A DNA stretch of 64,000 bases from Clostridiales bacterium. Lineage in GTDB: Bacteria; Bacillota; Clostridia; Christensenellales; Aristaeellaceae. Shown in pieces: positions 25,095 through 34,878 of the stretch. The notes under the pieces are model-generated. The model had not been told where the DNA came from and ran no database searches. It saw only the letters and a list, made by a program, of their open reading frames with translations. Both the position numbers and the translations under genes were made by a program. The stretch spans positions 1 through 64,000 of the forward strand of contig JAIKWZ010000014.1 in NCBI GenBank assembly GCA_024684375.1, written 5' to 3'. Positions within the stretch are counted from its first letter, which is position 1; each line of letters begins with the position of its first letter.

Positions 25095-26876
25095 ATGAGT
25101 TCTACGATTTTTAAAAGCATACCTAGTAAGGTCGGTGATCTTGTTCACGATGTTATTACAGGTCGAATCGGTCTACCCGATCTTCAGCGTCCATTTGTTT
25201 GGCGAGATAACAAGGTTCGTGAATTGCTAGATTCTATGCTCAAGGGGTTCCCAATTGGATACGTGATGCTCTGGGAATCCCCAAATGATTATGAAACCAG
25301 GAAAAGCAGCATTGGTTCTAATCAAAAAACCTTCGACCAGCCGAAAGAACTTGTCATAGACGGACAGCAACGTCTTACTGCATTAGCTGCAGCTATGTAT
25401 GGTGTAAAAGTCAAGGACAAGAATTTTAACAAACGAGATATAAAAATCTCATTTAATCCACTAAAAAAAGAGTTTGCTGTTTGGTCTCAGGCGTTTGAAC
25501 GAGACACAGAGTGGATTTCTAAGATTTCCGATGTTTTTAACGCGAATGATAAACACTCAATTATCCCATTCCGCAAACAGTTTATAAGAGAAGCAAACGA
25601 AGGGAGAGCAAAAAAGGGACTCCCAATAATCTCTAATGAAGAAGAAGAGTTTATTGAAAACAGCATTAACGAGTTGCTTAATCTCACAGAGTATTCACTT
25701 CCAACATTGGAAATAAACTACAATGCAGACGAAGAAGATGTGGCTGAGATTTTTGTGCGAGTTAATTCCGGCGGACAGACACTGACCGAGAATAATTTTA
25801 TCCAAACTTTGATTTCTGTCTATGAGAATGAGACAAGTGACAAGATAGATGCTTTTTCAGAAGAATCACGCATTCCTGCGCAGAAGACATCGTACAATAC
25901 ACTACTTCCTCTTGAACCATCTCACTTGATTCGTATGGCTGTTGGAGTTGGTTTTCATAGAGCTCGCTTAAAGTATGCTTATATGCTCCTAAGAGGCAAA
26001 AACCTTGAAACCGGGATGTTCTCTGAACAAGAACGCCAATCAAACCTTGATAGGTTCAAGGAAGCGTTAAGTCGTGTAATGGATCTAAATAATTGGCATG
26101 ATTTTATTAACATTGTGTCGGAAGCAGGTTATTATCATGAAAAGCAAATTGCTTCATCCAATGCTGTTGTTTTTAGTTATGTTCTATATTTGATTGCAAA
26201 GTACGACTATAAGTTGGATGCTATGAGTTTAAAAAAAACAATTTCTAAATGGTTTTTTATGAGTACCATTACATATTTCTACACCGGTTCAACTGAAAGT
26301 GAAGTGGAACGTCAATTCGCAGATTTGAGGAATATCCATACTTCAGTGGAGTTTATTCACTACCTTGATGAAGCCATTGCCACGCGTTTTACAGATGACT
26401 ATTTTTCGCTCACGTTGCCCAATGAGTTAAACTCCGCAGCAGGTATTTCCCCAGCATGGAATGGCTATGTTGCAGCTCAGATTGTTCTTCATACAAACAT
26501 GCTTTTCAGCAATACACCGATATCCAAATATTTCATGGTCGGTTCCAGTGGAACTAAAAATGCAATAGACAGGCATCACATTTTTCCAAAACATTATCTT
26601 ACTGATAAAGGTTTCACAACAGACCGTGAACGAAATCAGCTCGCCAACTTCACTTATTTGGATTATGTCAGAAATATCGATATATCTGACAAGGCGCCAA
26701 TTGATTATGTTAGTGAGTACCGGACAAAACTAGGAGAGGAAGGCTATAGAAAAGCTTGCGAGGAACACGCTTTACCAGTAGATTTTGAAAAAATGGAGTA
26801 TCAAGAGTTCTTAACGGCTCGCAGAACGCTAATGGCTGGAATCGTAAAAAAAGCTTATCTTGAGCTTTCCAAGTAA
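25095..26876 (+). CDS. DUF262/DUF1524 (GmrSD-like) HNH nuclease, candidate phage-defence protein
   Basis: A 593-residue protein with an N-terminal DUF262 domain and a C-terminal DUF1524 HNH nuclease domain. The first contains LPDLQRPFVWRDNKVRELLD and the nucleotide-handling motif VIDGQQRLTALAA. The second has DRHHIFPKHYLTDKG and NQLANFTYLD with the His/Asn catalytic residues. The family includes the type IV restriction enzyme GmrSD, which uses NTP hydrolysis to cut modified phage DNA. Here both halves are in one chain. Codon use is far more AT-rich than the flanking genes, a sign of horizontal acquisition. It has its own promoter and terminator and no partner gene. Confidence 0.9.
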   Translation: MSSTIFKSIPSKVGDLVHDVITGRIGLPDLQRPFVWRDNKVRELLDSMLKGFPIGYVMLWESPNDYETRKSSIGSNQKTFDQPKELVIDGQQRLTALAAAMYGVKVKDKNFNKRDIKISFNPLKKEFAVWSQAFERDTEWISKISDVFNANDKHSIIPFRKQFIREANEGRAKKGLPIISNEEEEFIENSINELLNLTEYSLPTLEINYNADEEDVAEIFVRVNSGGQTLTENNFIQTLISVYENETSDKIDAFSEESRIPAQKTSYNTLLPLEPSHLIRMAVGVGFHRARLKYAYMLLRGKNLETGMFSEQERQSNLDRFKEALSRVMDLNNWHDFINIVSEAGYYHEKQIASSNAVVFSYVLYLIAKYDYKLDAMSLKKTISKWFFMSTITYFYTGSTESEVERQFADLRNIHTSVEFIHYLDEAIATRFTDDYFSLTLPNELNSAAGISPAWNGYVAAQIVLHTNMLFSNTPISKYFMVGSSGTKNAIDRHHIFPKHYLTDKGFTTDRERNQLANFTYLDYVRNIDISDKAPIDYVSEYRTKLGEEGYRKACEEHALPVDFEKMEYQEFLTARRTLMAGIVKKAYLELSK

Positions 26877-26945
26877 CATATTACCACAATTCTATACCAT
26901 ACTAAATGATGGTATTACACTGGAAATACAACATCTACATCCTTT

Positions 26946-26977
26946 AGCCGCTATAGACCATAGTCTATTGCGGCTTT
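26946..26977 (+). terminator. Terminator of the DUF262 gene
   Basis: AGCCGC-T-ATAGAC (26946-26958) pairs with GTCTAT-T-GCGGCT (26963-26975) with a single T/T mismatch, followed by TT. The stem is strong but the T-run short. The remaining bases to 27219 hold no gene I can recognise. Confidence 0.65.
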
Positions 26978-27219
26978 AAGTCGGATATGATTAATCAGCA
27001 TGTCGTGATTTCTTGGTTTGAGTCACACTGTTTAGTAGACGGGCGACTGTTATCGAAAATTGATCAAGTCAAAAAAAGCTGTAAGGTCATTGGTCGGCAT
27101 TACGGCTTTTGCTGTCAAATCAAGGATAAGCCTCAAGGTATTTTTCAGGATCCGCGGCGGCGGTGATCCCGGGATCATCGGCGGGGATGTCCCGGCCGGT
27201 GGCAGCGGTCCTGTTGATA

Positions 27220-27248
27220 TTGAAAAAACAGGCAGTATATGGTATTAT
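27220..27248 (+). promoter_or_regulatory. Promoter of the cellobiose phosphorylase gene
   Basis: TTGAAA (27220-27225), a 17-base spacer and TATTAT (27243-27248) lie 43 bases before the GTG start. An open frame extends upstream to 27060 but crosses this promoter. Confidence 0.82.
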
Positions 27249-27262
27249 TGCCATGATAATAA

Positions 27263-27276
27263 CGAAAACGTTTTCA
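27263..27276 (+). promoter_or_regulatory. cre-like operator (CcpA/LacI family)
   Basis: The core GAAAACGTTTTC (27264-27275) is a perfect palindrome with a central CG. The 14-base site matches the cre consensus TGWAARCGYTWNCW at 13 positions. It lies 15 bases downstream of the -10 box and just before the ribosome site, where bound repressor would block transcription. Confidence 0.7.
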
Positions 27277-27290
27277 GGGAGGCAGTCAGC

Positions 27291-29729
27291 GTGGAGCAGT
27301 ACGGTTATTTTGATGACGCGGCGCGGGAATATGTCATCACCCGCCCGGACACCCCTTCGCCCTGGATCAATTATCTGGGAAGCGAAGCATTCTTCACCCT
27401 TATGTCCAACACAGGCGGCGGCTACAGCTTCTATAAGGACGCTCGCATGCTGCGCATCACCCGCTACCGTTATAACAATGTGCCCGGTGACGCGGGCGGG
27501 CAATACTTTTACATCAACGAGGGCGGCGATGTGTGGACGCCCGGCTGGATGCCTGTCAAAAAGCAGCTGGAAGAATATGAGTGCCGGCACGGGCTTGGCT
27601 ATACGCGCATCATGGGTCGGCGAAACGCTCTGCGCGTTCAGCAGACCTCTATGGTCCCCTTCGGGGTCGACGCGCTGGTCACCCGCCTTCAGCTGACGAA
27701 CGAGAGCGCGCAGGCTAAAGAAGTCTCCCTGTTCAGCTTTGTGGAGTTCTGCCTGTGGAACGCTCAGGATGACTCCACCAACTTCCAGCGCAACTTTTCC
27801 ACCGGTGAAGTCGAAGTGGAAGGCAGCGCCATCTATCATAAAACCGAGTATCGCGAAAGGCGCAATCACTACGCGGTCTACGCCGTCAACGCGCCGCTGA
27901 ACGGCTTTGACACCGACCGGGACAGCTTTTTAGGCGCGTATCATGGCTTCCATGAGCCGGAAGCGGTGCTGAAAAACAAAAGCCGCGATTCCATTGCTTC
28001 CGGTTGGGCGCCCATCGGCAGCCATCATCTTACTTTGACGCTTGCCCCCGGCGAGAGCAGGAGCCTGATCTTCCTGCTGGGTTACTGCGAAAATCCGGAG
28101 GATCAGAAATTTATCGCGCCGAACGTGATCAACAAGGCCCCGGCTCACAGGCTGATGGAAGCCTTTAAGACGGACGCGCAGTTTGAGGAAGCCTTTGATA
28201 AGCTGAAGGAATACTGGGACAGCCTTTTGTCGATCTACAGCGCCCGTACTGGCGACGCGCGCTTTGACCGCATGGTGAACGTGTGGAACCAGTATCAGTG
28301 CATGGTCACCTTCAATATGTCCCGTTCCGCCAGCTACTACGAGAGCGGCATCGGGCGCGGCATGGGCTTCAGGGATTCTTCCCAGGATCTGCTGGGCTTT
28401 ATGCACCTGATCCCGGCGCGCGCGCGGGAAAGGCTGATCGATATCGCCGCTACCCAGTTCCCCGACGGAAGCGCGTATCACCAGTATCAGCCCCTGACCA
28501 AAAAGGGAAATCTCGACGTCGGCTCCGGCTTTAACGACGACCCACTGTGGCTGATCTTCGGCGTGGCGGCATACGTGAAGGAGACAGGCGACAGCGGTAT
28601 CCTGAACGAAATGGTGCCCTTTGACAACGACGAGAGTCTCGCGCAGCCCATGATGGAGCACCTGCGCCGCTCCTACCACTACACGATAGACCACAAAGGT
28701 CCGCACGATCTGCCCCTGATCGGGCGGGCGGACTGGAATGACTGCCTGAACCTCAACTGCTTCAGCGCCACCCCGGGAGAGAGCTTCCAGACCACAGCCA
28801 ATTTTGAAAGCGGCGTGGCTGAGAGCCTGTTTATCGCCGGCATGTTTATCGGCGTCAGCGACGATTATGCCGCGCTGTGCCGCCTGTTCGGCTGGACCGA
28901 GGAAGCGGACAGCGTGCCTGGCTTTAAGCAGGCCATGGAACAGGCTGTGCTGCGGCACGGCTGGGACGGCGAATGGTTCCTGCGCGCCTACGATGCCTTC
29001 GGACACAAGGTGGGCTCGCACGAATGCGAGGAGGGGCAGATCTACATTGAGCCTCAGGGCTTCCTGGTGATGGCAGGCGTGGGTGTTGAGGAAGGTCTGG
29101 CGCAGAAGGCGCTTGACAGCGTGCGCGGCAGGCTCTTGAGCGAGCACGGCGTTGCCATCCATACCCCGCCCTACACCCGCTACCATCTGGAGCTGGGCGA
29201 GATCAGCTCCTACCCGCCGGGATACAAGGAAAACGGAGGCATCTTCTGCCACAACAATCCCTGGATCGTGCTGGCGGAGGCAGTGCTTGGACACGGCGAC
29301 CGGGCGTTCGATATTTATCGGCGCACCTGTCCCGCGTACATAGAGGATCAGAAGCTGCACCACACTGAGCCTTACGTTTACAGCCAGATGGTCGCGGGGC
29401 CCTATGCGCCGAAGTTCGGACAGGCAAAGAACAGCTGGCTGACCGGCACCGCCGCCTGGACCTTCTACGCCGCCAGCCAGGGCATTTTGGGCATCAAGCC
29501 AGACTTTGACGGGCTAAAAATCGATCCCTGCCTGCCTGAAAGCATGCGCGAGGTGAGCGTCACGCGCAAATTCCGCGGCAGCGAATACCGCATCCACATC
29601 ACAAACAGGGCAGGCGGCGAAAAGGGCCACGTGCGCATCAGCATGGACGGAAGGACGGTCTCAGGCGGCATCCTGCCTCCGGACAACGCTGCCGGAACGC
29701 ACGAGGTGGAAGTCGTAATAGATCAGTAA
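27291..29729 (+). CDS. Cellobiose phosphorylase (GH94)
   Basis: Splits cellobiose with phosphate into glucose 1-phosphate and glucose in the cytoplasm, saving ATP. The 812-residue length is typical. Landmarks are the opening [20 protein letters not shown] with [40 protein letters not shown], and [14 protein letters not shown] holding the catalytic acid (Asp at about 416-417). [13 protein letters not shown] and [16 protein letters not shown] follow. The GTG start at 27291 follows GGGAGG by 8 bases and lies just downstream of a promoter and a cre-like site, so carbon-source repression is likely. It would work on cello-oligosaccharides imported by one of the ABC systems. Confidence 0.96.
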   Translation: MEQYGYFDDAAREYVITRPDTPSPWINYLGSEAFFTLMSNTGGGYSFYKDARMLRITRYRYNNVPGDAGGQYFYINEGGDVWTPGWMPVKKQLEEYECRHGLGYTRIMGRRNALRVQQTSMVPFGVDALVTRLQLTNESAQAKEVSLFSFVEFCLWNAQDDSTNFQRNFSTGEVEVEGSAIYHKTEYRERRNHYAVYAVNAPLNGFDTDRDSFLGAYHGFHEPEAVLKNKSRDSIASGWAPIGSHHLTLTLAPGESRSLIFLLGYCENPEDQKFIAPNVINKAPAHRLMEAFKTDAQFEEAFDKLKEYWDSLLSIYSARTGDARFDRMVNVWNQYQCMVTFNMSRSASYYESGIGRGMGFRDSSQDLLGFMHLIPARARERLIDIAATQFPDGSAYHQYQPLTKKGNLDVGSGFNDDPLWLIFGVAAYVKETGDSGILNEMVPFDNDESLAQPMMEHLRRSYHYTIDHKGPHDLPLIGRADWNDCLNLNCFSATPGESFQTTANFESGVAESLFIAGMFIGVSDDYAALCRLFGWTEEADSVPGFKQAMEQAVLRHGWDGEWFLRAYDAFGHKVGSHECEEGQIYIEPQGFLVMAGVGVEEGLAQKALDSVRGRLLSEHGVAIHTPPYTRYHLELGEISSYPPGYKENGGIFCHNNPWIVLAEAVLGHGDRAFDIYRRTCPAYIEDQKLHHTEPYVYSQMVAGPYAPKFGQAKNSWLTGTAAWTFYAASQGILGIKPDFDGLKIDPCLPESMREVSVTRKFRGSEYRIHITNRAGGEKGHVRISMDGRTVSGGILPPDNAAGTHEVEVVIDQ

Positions 29730-29861
29730 AGCTGAGCTTGAATCGCGGAATAAAGGCGGACCAATAAACATAAAAGATTCGGTCATCGGGAAACCAACCT
29801 TGTCAGCGGTAATCCGATAATGCTGAAAGCCTGTTTAAAATCATAAGCTATCCTATATTTA

Positions 29862-29906
29862 AACTGGCAGCCACGTATCTCACTGTGGCTGCCAGTTGTG
29901 TTTTTT
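29862..29906 (+). terminator. Terminator of the cellobiose phosphorylase gene
   Basis: AACTGGCAGCCAC (29862-29874) pairs perfectly with GTGGCTGCCAGTT (29885-29897), followed by GTG and six T residues. Confidence 0.92.
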
Positions 29907-29949
29907 AGTTTGCCCTGCCGGGTGACAGGCTCTATCGAGCGGCATTTAG

Positions 29950-30822
29950 TTACTTTTTGCTGTTTTCCGCAGTTTCCATAAGCGATCTGATGTATTCACC
30001 GCAGCCATGCAGAGCATGGATAAAGTGGATGCCCGCCTGCTCCGGAAGACGGTTCGCAGTGACCTCAAAATTCAAACTGTCATGATAACCGACATCGACA
30101 AGCGCCTGCGCCACCTCACCCCAGTTGATCAGTCCCTGAAACGGGGCAAGGTGGATATCATTTTCAGCATAGTTATCGTTCAAATGGACTTCAAGCAGGC
30201 GTGGACCGATCTTTAAGATGGATCCGTATTGTTTCTGCCCGGAAATGCTGCCATGACCGGTATCCCAGCAGATCCCGATACCGAGCGTATCCGCCAGATC
30301 GATAATGTCGTCGACTTCTGTTCCGTAGCGCACGAGCGGCTTATCAGGATGCATGCCCGCCCCGCGCATATTCTCCAGCGCCAGTTTTACGCCTTCCTTT
30401 TGCGCCTTTTCCACGATCGGATCCATGAACGCCAGCACCCGTTTGCGCTCGGAATCATGATCATAGGAAGGCACCATGAAGGTGCAGGGGTGAATGGCCG
30501 CCGCGGCGACTCCGAAGTCGCGGCACAGCTCGATGCCTCGCAGTGTGCAGCGGAGAAAATCGTTCCATGCAGCGGCGTCATTTGATCTGGGATAATCGTA
30601 CGGAAGATGAGCGAAGTGAAATGAGATACCTGAATCAGAGGCAATTCTCAAATGCTCTTCGGACAGCTGTTTCCAATTGTCCTGCCCCAGGACTTTGCAG
30701 TTCATGCCATAATCCATCTGGGTAAAACCCGCTTCGGATACCCACTTTACCGACTCGGAGAATGGGACGGGCTTTTTGTCCAAAGTAAGCGAGTGCGCCT
30801 TTGAGGTTATGCAAAGATCCAA
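29950..30822 (-). CDS. Sugar phosphate isomerase/epimerase (AP endonuclease 2-type TIM barrel)
   Basis: A 290-residue TIM barrel of the xylose-isomerase-like superfamily, probably interconverting a keto-sugar or inositol derivative. The metal ligands lie in KLALENMRGAG (Glu), ICWDTGHGSISG (Asp, His), LLEVHLNDNY (His) and SLNFEVTANR (Glu), so the site is complete. The start is taken as TTG at 30822, 9 bases after AAAGGAG; the frame is open 28 codons further but overlaps the upstream permease. It is the last gene of the second ABC importer operon, suggesting it handles the imported sugar. Confidence 0.88.
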   Translation of the reverse strand: MDLCITSKAHSLTLDKKPVPFSESVKWVSEAGFTQMDYGMNCKVLGQDNWKQLSEEHLRIASDSGISFHFAHLPYDYPRSNDAAAWNDFLRCTLRGIELCRDFGVAAAAIHPCTFMVPSYDHDSERKRVLAFMDPIVEKAQKEGVKLALENMRGAGMHPDKPLVRYGTEVDDIIDLADTLGIGICWDTGHGSISGQKQYGSILKIGPRLLEVHLNDNYAENDIHLAPFQGLINWGEVAQALVDVGYHDSLNFEVTANRLPEQAGIHFIHALHGCGEYIRSLMETAENSKK

Positions 30823-30839
30823 GCTTTTCAGCTCCTTTC

Positions 30840-31760
30840 TCAACCCTTGATCGATCCGATCATGATGCCTTTTACAAAGTATTTCTGCACAAAAGGATAC
30901 ACGCAAAGGATCGGGACGGTCGCAAAAACGATCAGGGAGTACTTCATTAAGTCAGCCATGCCCTGAAGGGCAAGCGCATCATCGGGATCCATAAGATCAT
31001 CCGCGCTGATCTGGCTTAACAGAAGCACTTTGCGGAGTACCAGCTGCAGTGGATGCAGTTTATCGTTTGTAAGATAAAGCAGCGCGTTAAAGTATGAATT
31101 CCAGATAGCAATGGCAACCTGAAGGCTCAATACCGCGATGACCGCTTTAGACAGGGGGATGACAAACTGGAAGAAGTAACGCACATCGGAACAGCCGTCC
31201 ACCTGTGTTGCCTCCAGCAGGCTTTCAGGTATGGAGTTCTGTATGAAGGTTCGCGCTACCACCATGTTATAGGCGCTGAAGGCGCCGGGGATCAGCATAG
31301 CCCATATGGTGTTCATGATGCCTAAGTCCCGGACCAAAAGATAAGATGGGATCATGCCGCCGTTAAAAAGCATCGTGAATGAAAAGAACAGCATGAATAT
31401 TTTTTTATGGGGCAGACCGCGGCGCGCGAGCGGGTATGCCGCTATCATTACAAGACAAATGTGCAGAACAGTACCGCCTGTCGTATACAGGATCGTATTT
31501 GCATAGGAACGCCATACCATTGGGTACATGACTACTCGCTTATAGCCGTCAAGCGTAAACTCGACAGGCCATAACAGGACTTTGCCTGTACTGACCGCGA
31601 TCCCCGATGAAAACGAACAGGATACCACGTATATGAGCGGCAGCAGCACAATGACCGCAAGCAGGATCGTGATGGAATAACAGAAGGCGAAGAAAATGCG
31701 GTCACCTGAGGAGTCTTTGATTCGGGCAGGCTTTAAGGCAGTTGCATATCTTGCGTTCAT
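30840..31760 (-). CDS. Sugar ABC importer permease (LplC type), second system
   Basis: A 306-residue membrane permease. About six hydrophobic segments begin at FAFCYSITILLAVIVLLPLIY. The EAA loop is ESLLEATQVDGCSDVRYFF, and the C-terminus VKGIMIGSIKG is almost that of the first system's LplC-type permease. It pairs with the LplB-type gene 14 bases upstream. AGGAGG precedes the ATG. The sugar transported is unknown. Confidence 0.93.
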   Translation of the reverse strand: MNARYATALKPARIKDSSGDRIFFAFCYSITILLAVIVLLPLIYVVSCSFSSGIAVSTGKVLLWPVEFTLDGYKRVVMYPMVWRSYANTILYTTGGTVLHICLVMIAAYPLARRGLPHKKIFMLFFSFTMLFNGGMIPSYLLVRDLGIMNTIWAMLIPGAFSAYNMVVARTFIQNSIPESLLEATQVDGCSDVRYFFQFVIPLSKAVIAVLSLQVAIAIWNSYFNALLYLTNDKLHPLQLVLRKVLLLSQISADDLMDPDDALALQGMADLMKYSLIVFATVPILCVYPFVQKYFVKGIMIGSIKG

Positions 31761-31774
31761 TTATTGCACCTCCT

Positions 31775-32692
31775 CTACCACAGACTGGTCTCGCTGACCT
31801 TGCGGGAGATCGTATTCGACACCGTTACAAGCAGAAGGTTGACAATGGAGTTGAACAGATCGACAGCGGTCGAGTATGAATAATCGTTTGATACGCCGGA
31901 AGCCAATCCTTTCTTATAAACATAAGTTGAAATAACTTCGCTTGTTTCAAGGTTTAAAGTGTTTTGCATTAAGTATACTTTTTGGAAGCCGATAGTCATT
32001 ACCGTGGACATGCGCAGAATCAGCATTATGGTGATGGTCGGCAGTATCGCAGGGACATCTACATGCAGCACACGGCGGAATCGGCTGGCGCCGTCGACTT
32101 TTGCTGCCTCATGGAGTTCAGGATCGACGCTGCTCAATGCCGCGAAATAAATAATGGAGTTGTAGCCGAAGTTCTGCCAGACGCTGGACCATACATAAAT
32201 GTGAGGAAACGCGGAAGGGATCCCCATCAAGTCATCCGGCATCCGCCCGGTGATCGCTTTAAACAAAACACCGTATATGCCGGTCATAGGATGCAATACC
32301 TGGTTTACGATGCTGACTAATACTACAACAGAAATAAAGTGCGGTATATATGTAATGGTCTGAATCGTTTTTTTAAAACGGTTCTTCTCGATTGCATTCA
32401 ATGTCAGAGCAAACAGAATTGGAAAAGGGAAAGCCGCCAGTACGGAATACACCGACAGCACGACTGTGTTGAGCAGAATATCAAAGAACTGATATGACCC
32501 CAAAAATCTCTGGAAGTTTTCCAGTCCGACCCAGGGAGCGTTCCATATCGTGTTGGTGATCTTCAGTTTTTTAAAGGATATCTGAACGCCGACCATGGGT
32601 ATATAATTGAATATGAAAACATACGCAACGGGAATAAGCAGGAAAAGGTACAGCTGCCAATAACGCTTGTATTTCTTGCTCAGTTTTTCCAT
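31775..32692 (-). CDS. Sugar ABC importer permease (LplB type), second system
   Basis: A 305-residue membrane permease. Transmembrane segments start at WQLYLFLLIPVAYVFIFNYI, the EAA loop is ELHEAAKVDGASRFRRVLHV, and the C-terminus reads VSNTISRKVSETSLW as in other LplB proteins. TAAAGGAG lies 9 bases before the ATG. It follows the binding-protein gene after a 118-base spacer containing a strong hairpin. Confidence 0.93.
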   Translation of the reverse strand: MEKLSKKYKRYWQLYLFLLIPVAYVFIFNYIPMVGVQISFKKLKITNTIWNAPWVGLENFQRFLGSYQFFDILLNTVVLSVYSVLAAFPFPILFALTLNAIEKNRFKKTIQTITYIPHFISVVVLVSIVNQVLHPMTGIYGVLFKAITGRMPDDLMGIPSAFPHIYVWSSVWQNFGYNSIIYFAALSSVDPELHEAAKVDGASRFRRVLHVDVPAILPTITIMLILRMSTVMTIGFQKVYLMQNTLNLETSEVISTYVYKKGLASGVSNDYSYSTAVDLFNSIVNLLLVTVSNTISRKVSETSLW

Positions 32693-32740
32693 GATCGGTT
32701 ACTCCTTTATGATAGGGTAATACGGCTGAACGACCCGGGA

Positions 32741-32765
32741 AGGGAGGAGCGAAAAGCTCCTCCCT
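32741..32765 (-). repeat. Intercistronic hairpin after the binding-protein gene
   Basis: AGGGAGGAGC and GCTCCTCCCT (10-bp perfect stem, 5-base loop) stand between the binding-protein and first permease genes, with no T-run. Such stems often protect the highly expressed upstream mRNA. Compare the six-stem array in the first importer operon. Confidence 0.7.
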
Positions 32766-32810
32766 CTTACTGAGTCAGGAATTATGAAAGAGCAAGCGAT
32801 AGATCGGTCA

Positions 32811-34436
32811 TCAATGCATGCGGTCCCAGCAGGACTGTACGGCCGCGAGATACTCATTCATGCCCATATTCTCAAGTTCGGCCACAAACGCGTCGAAATC
32901 GGTATCGATATCCATCTTCCCGGTCACGAACTTAGTGAAGGACTCCTCAATATAGGTCTCGATCGCGCTCTGATACTCGGCTATGATCTCCTGCTCTTCA
33001 GCGGTGAAAACAAGTCCGAACATGGCGTTTTCCTTGTTCGCAAAACGGACCTCATTGATTATGTTGGCGCCGATAGCTGCGGTGTGGCTGTACTTTCCGG
33101 TCCCGGTCTTGAAAAGAAGACGTGATCCGAAGTCGGAGCCATCCTTAACGGTGGGACCGATCTCAGCCCAGTTGGTGTTCTGAGGATTGCCCCAGATATC
33201 GTTGATCATGTTGAAATCACCTGTGTAGCCCAGAGAACTGTATTCGCTCAGGCCGACATCATCACCTGTGAGGCGTATCCAGTTGACACCCTCCATGCCG
33301 TAACGGCTCCAGATACTCATCTCGCGGCTTGACAGCAGGTCGCCCAGCTTGATCGCGAGTTCGACATCCTTACACTTGGAAGTCACAACATAGCGGGCGC
33401 CGGGAATATTGGGGGTCTGGGCGCACTGGCGAAGACCGGTGGGACCTTCCAAAGCGCCGAGCGGGAAGTATCCGGCGCGGCGGGGATCGGAGGATGGGAA
33501 TATTGAAGAAGAATAGTTGCCCAGGACACCGACAGTATTAGGCTCGGCAGTACAGATCGCTTTGAACTGCGTCTGGTCCTGAGTGATGGACAGAGTGGGG
33601 ATCAGTCCTTCATCAAACAGGGATTTGATAAACTTGACGCCCTCAACAAAGCCATCGGTAGTAACAGACAGCACGACGGTCCCGTCATCGTTATAGAAAT
33701 AATGTTCCTGAGAGAATACGAACGGATTCATCAGCTGACGATACAGACACTTCATGAAGTAGTCTTTATAGCTCAGCATGGGGATCTCATCGGAGGCGTC
33801 ACCATTTCCGTTCATATCATTATCGCGGAAGTAAATGAGCATATCCTTGAATTGTTCGATAGTGGTAATCTCATCAAGGCCGGCATATTCCAGATAAGCG
33901 TCGCGCCATTCGCCGTAAACAACGCTTCGGCCTTCGGACACTGAGTTGTTAACGCTGGTACCTGCCTGTCCCATAGCGTAGATCTTGCCGTTGGGAGAGG
34001 TCAGATAGGCGATATATTCCTCTTTTGAAAGAGGATTGGCATTCAGATCAGCGAGGTTGGCGTCCAACTGGGGAGTAGACTCCTTGACATAATCGGTGAT
34101 GTCTACCACGAATCCCGCCTCCGCGTAGAGCTGCAGCTGAACGAGGCTCAGGCTGAAGTTGGTTATTATGATATCCGGAAGATCCTCTCCGCCGCCAAAC
34201 ATCGCGAGATCTATCTTCGATTGATACTCTTTGGAATCATTGGGCATCTTAACGAATTCGAGATGGATACCGAGTACTTCCTCGATATGTTTGGTCTGTT
34301 CATTGTCATGCCAGTCACTGACATTGGGGTTATCGGGGACCCACAGGGTCAAAGTCGGCACATCCTCCGCCACGGAAGCGGGAAGGCAGACAACCAGCAT
34401 GAGCAATGCCAGCAGTACCGAGAGCAAGCGTTTCAT
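32811..34436 (-). CDS. Extracellular sugar-binding protein of ABC importer, second system
   Basis: A 541-residue exported binding protein. The signal peptide is MKRLLSVLLALLMLVVCLPASVA. The mature start DVPTLTLWVPDNPNVSDW and the FGGGEDLPDIIITNFSLSL segment are typical of large LplA-type proteins. MSIWSRYGMEGVNWIRLTGD is the C-lobe hinge region. Cys17 is within the signal peptide, but no canonical lipobox is evident. AAGGAGG precedes the ATG. It is the first gene of an operon with two permeases and a sugar isomerase, unlike the first system, where the binding protein comes last. Confidence 0.92.
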   Translation of the reverse strand: MKRLLSVLLALLMLVVCLPASVAEDVPTLTLWVPDNPNVSDWHDNEQTKHIEEVLGIHLEFVKMPNDSKEYQSKIDLAMFGGGEDLPDIIITNFSLSLVQLQLYAEAGFVVDITDYVKESTPQLDANLADLNANPLSKEEYIAYLTSPNGKIYAMGQAGTSVNNSVSEGRSVVYGEWRDAYLEYAGLDEITTIEQFKDMLIYFRDNDMNGNGDASDEIPMLSYKDYFMKCLYRQLMNPFVFSQEHYFYNDDGTVVLSVTTDGFVEGVKFIKSLFDEGLIPTLSITQDQTQFKAICTAEPNTVGVLGNYSSSIFPSSDPRRAGYFPLGALEGPTGLRQCAQTPNIPGARYVVTSKCKDVELAIKLGDLLSSREMSIWSRYGMEGVNWIRLTGDDVGLSEYSSLGYTGDFNMINDIWGNPQNTNWAEIGPTVKDGSDFGSRLLFKTGTGKYSHTAAIGANIINEVRFANKENAMFGLVFTAEEQEIIAEYQSAIETYIEESFTKFVTGKMDIDTDFDAFVAELENMGMNEYLAAVQSCWDRMH

Positions 34437-34490
34437 ACGGATACCTCCTTGTTTTTTTGCATCACACCGAAATGCGAAGCTGATGTAAAT

Positions 34491-34519
34491 ATATTAACTC
34501 AAAATCAATATTAATGCAA
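34491..34519 (-). promoter_or_regulatory. Possible promoter of the second sugar ABC operon
   Basis: On the minus strand TTGCAT (34519-34514), a 17-base spacer and TAATAT (34496-34491) lie about 55 bases before the binding-protein gene. Both boxes are imperfect. Bases 34520-34768 show no gene. Confidence 0.5.
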
Positions 34520-34768
34520 GTCCGATTTGCACACTCTTTGAATTCTGTTTAGATATTATCCGTGTGTGTTTTTTTAAAGAAATATCTCTTTTCTCTTCCC
34601 TATACAGAGAGCAGCATATGAAAAAGTACATGTTTGCTGATACCGCCTGAGCAGCGACGGCGTGAGCCTGCCTGAGGCCGCTGCGCACCCGGTACTGCCC
34701 ATACCTGAAAAGCTCAAGGTAGGGCCGAGTCAGGCGCACCGTGAGCCCGATAATGAATAAACACAAGG

Positions 34769-34792
34769 GGATACTGCTTTTAGGCAGTATCC
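34769..34792 (-). terminator. Probable terminator after yqeY
   Basis: GGATACTGC and GCAGTATCC form a 9-bp perfect stem about 87 bases past the yqeY stop, followed on the minus strand by CCTTGTGTTTATT. The T-run is weak. Confidence 0.55.
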
Positions 34793-34878
34793 TCCATTTG
34801 TTCTATTACTGTAGGACAAATCGTGAAAGACAATTCTATTTGGACGTATCTCTTTCAAATTTCCGGCAGAACGACGGC

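Noticed and set aside
27930..29363. 477-codon minus-strand open frame inside the cellobiose phosphorylase gene
   Set aside because: The plus strand encodes a complete GH94 enzyme. The antisense frame has no ribosome site and no coherent domain.
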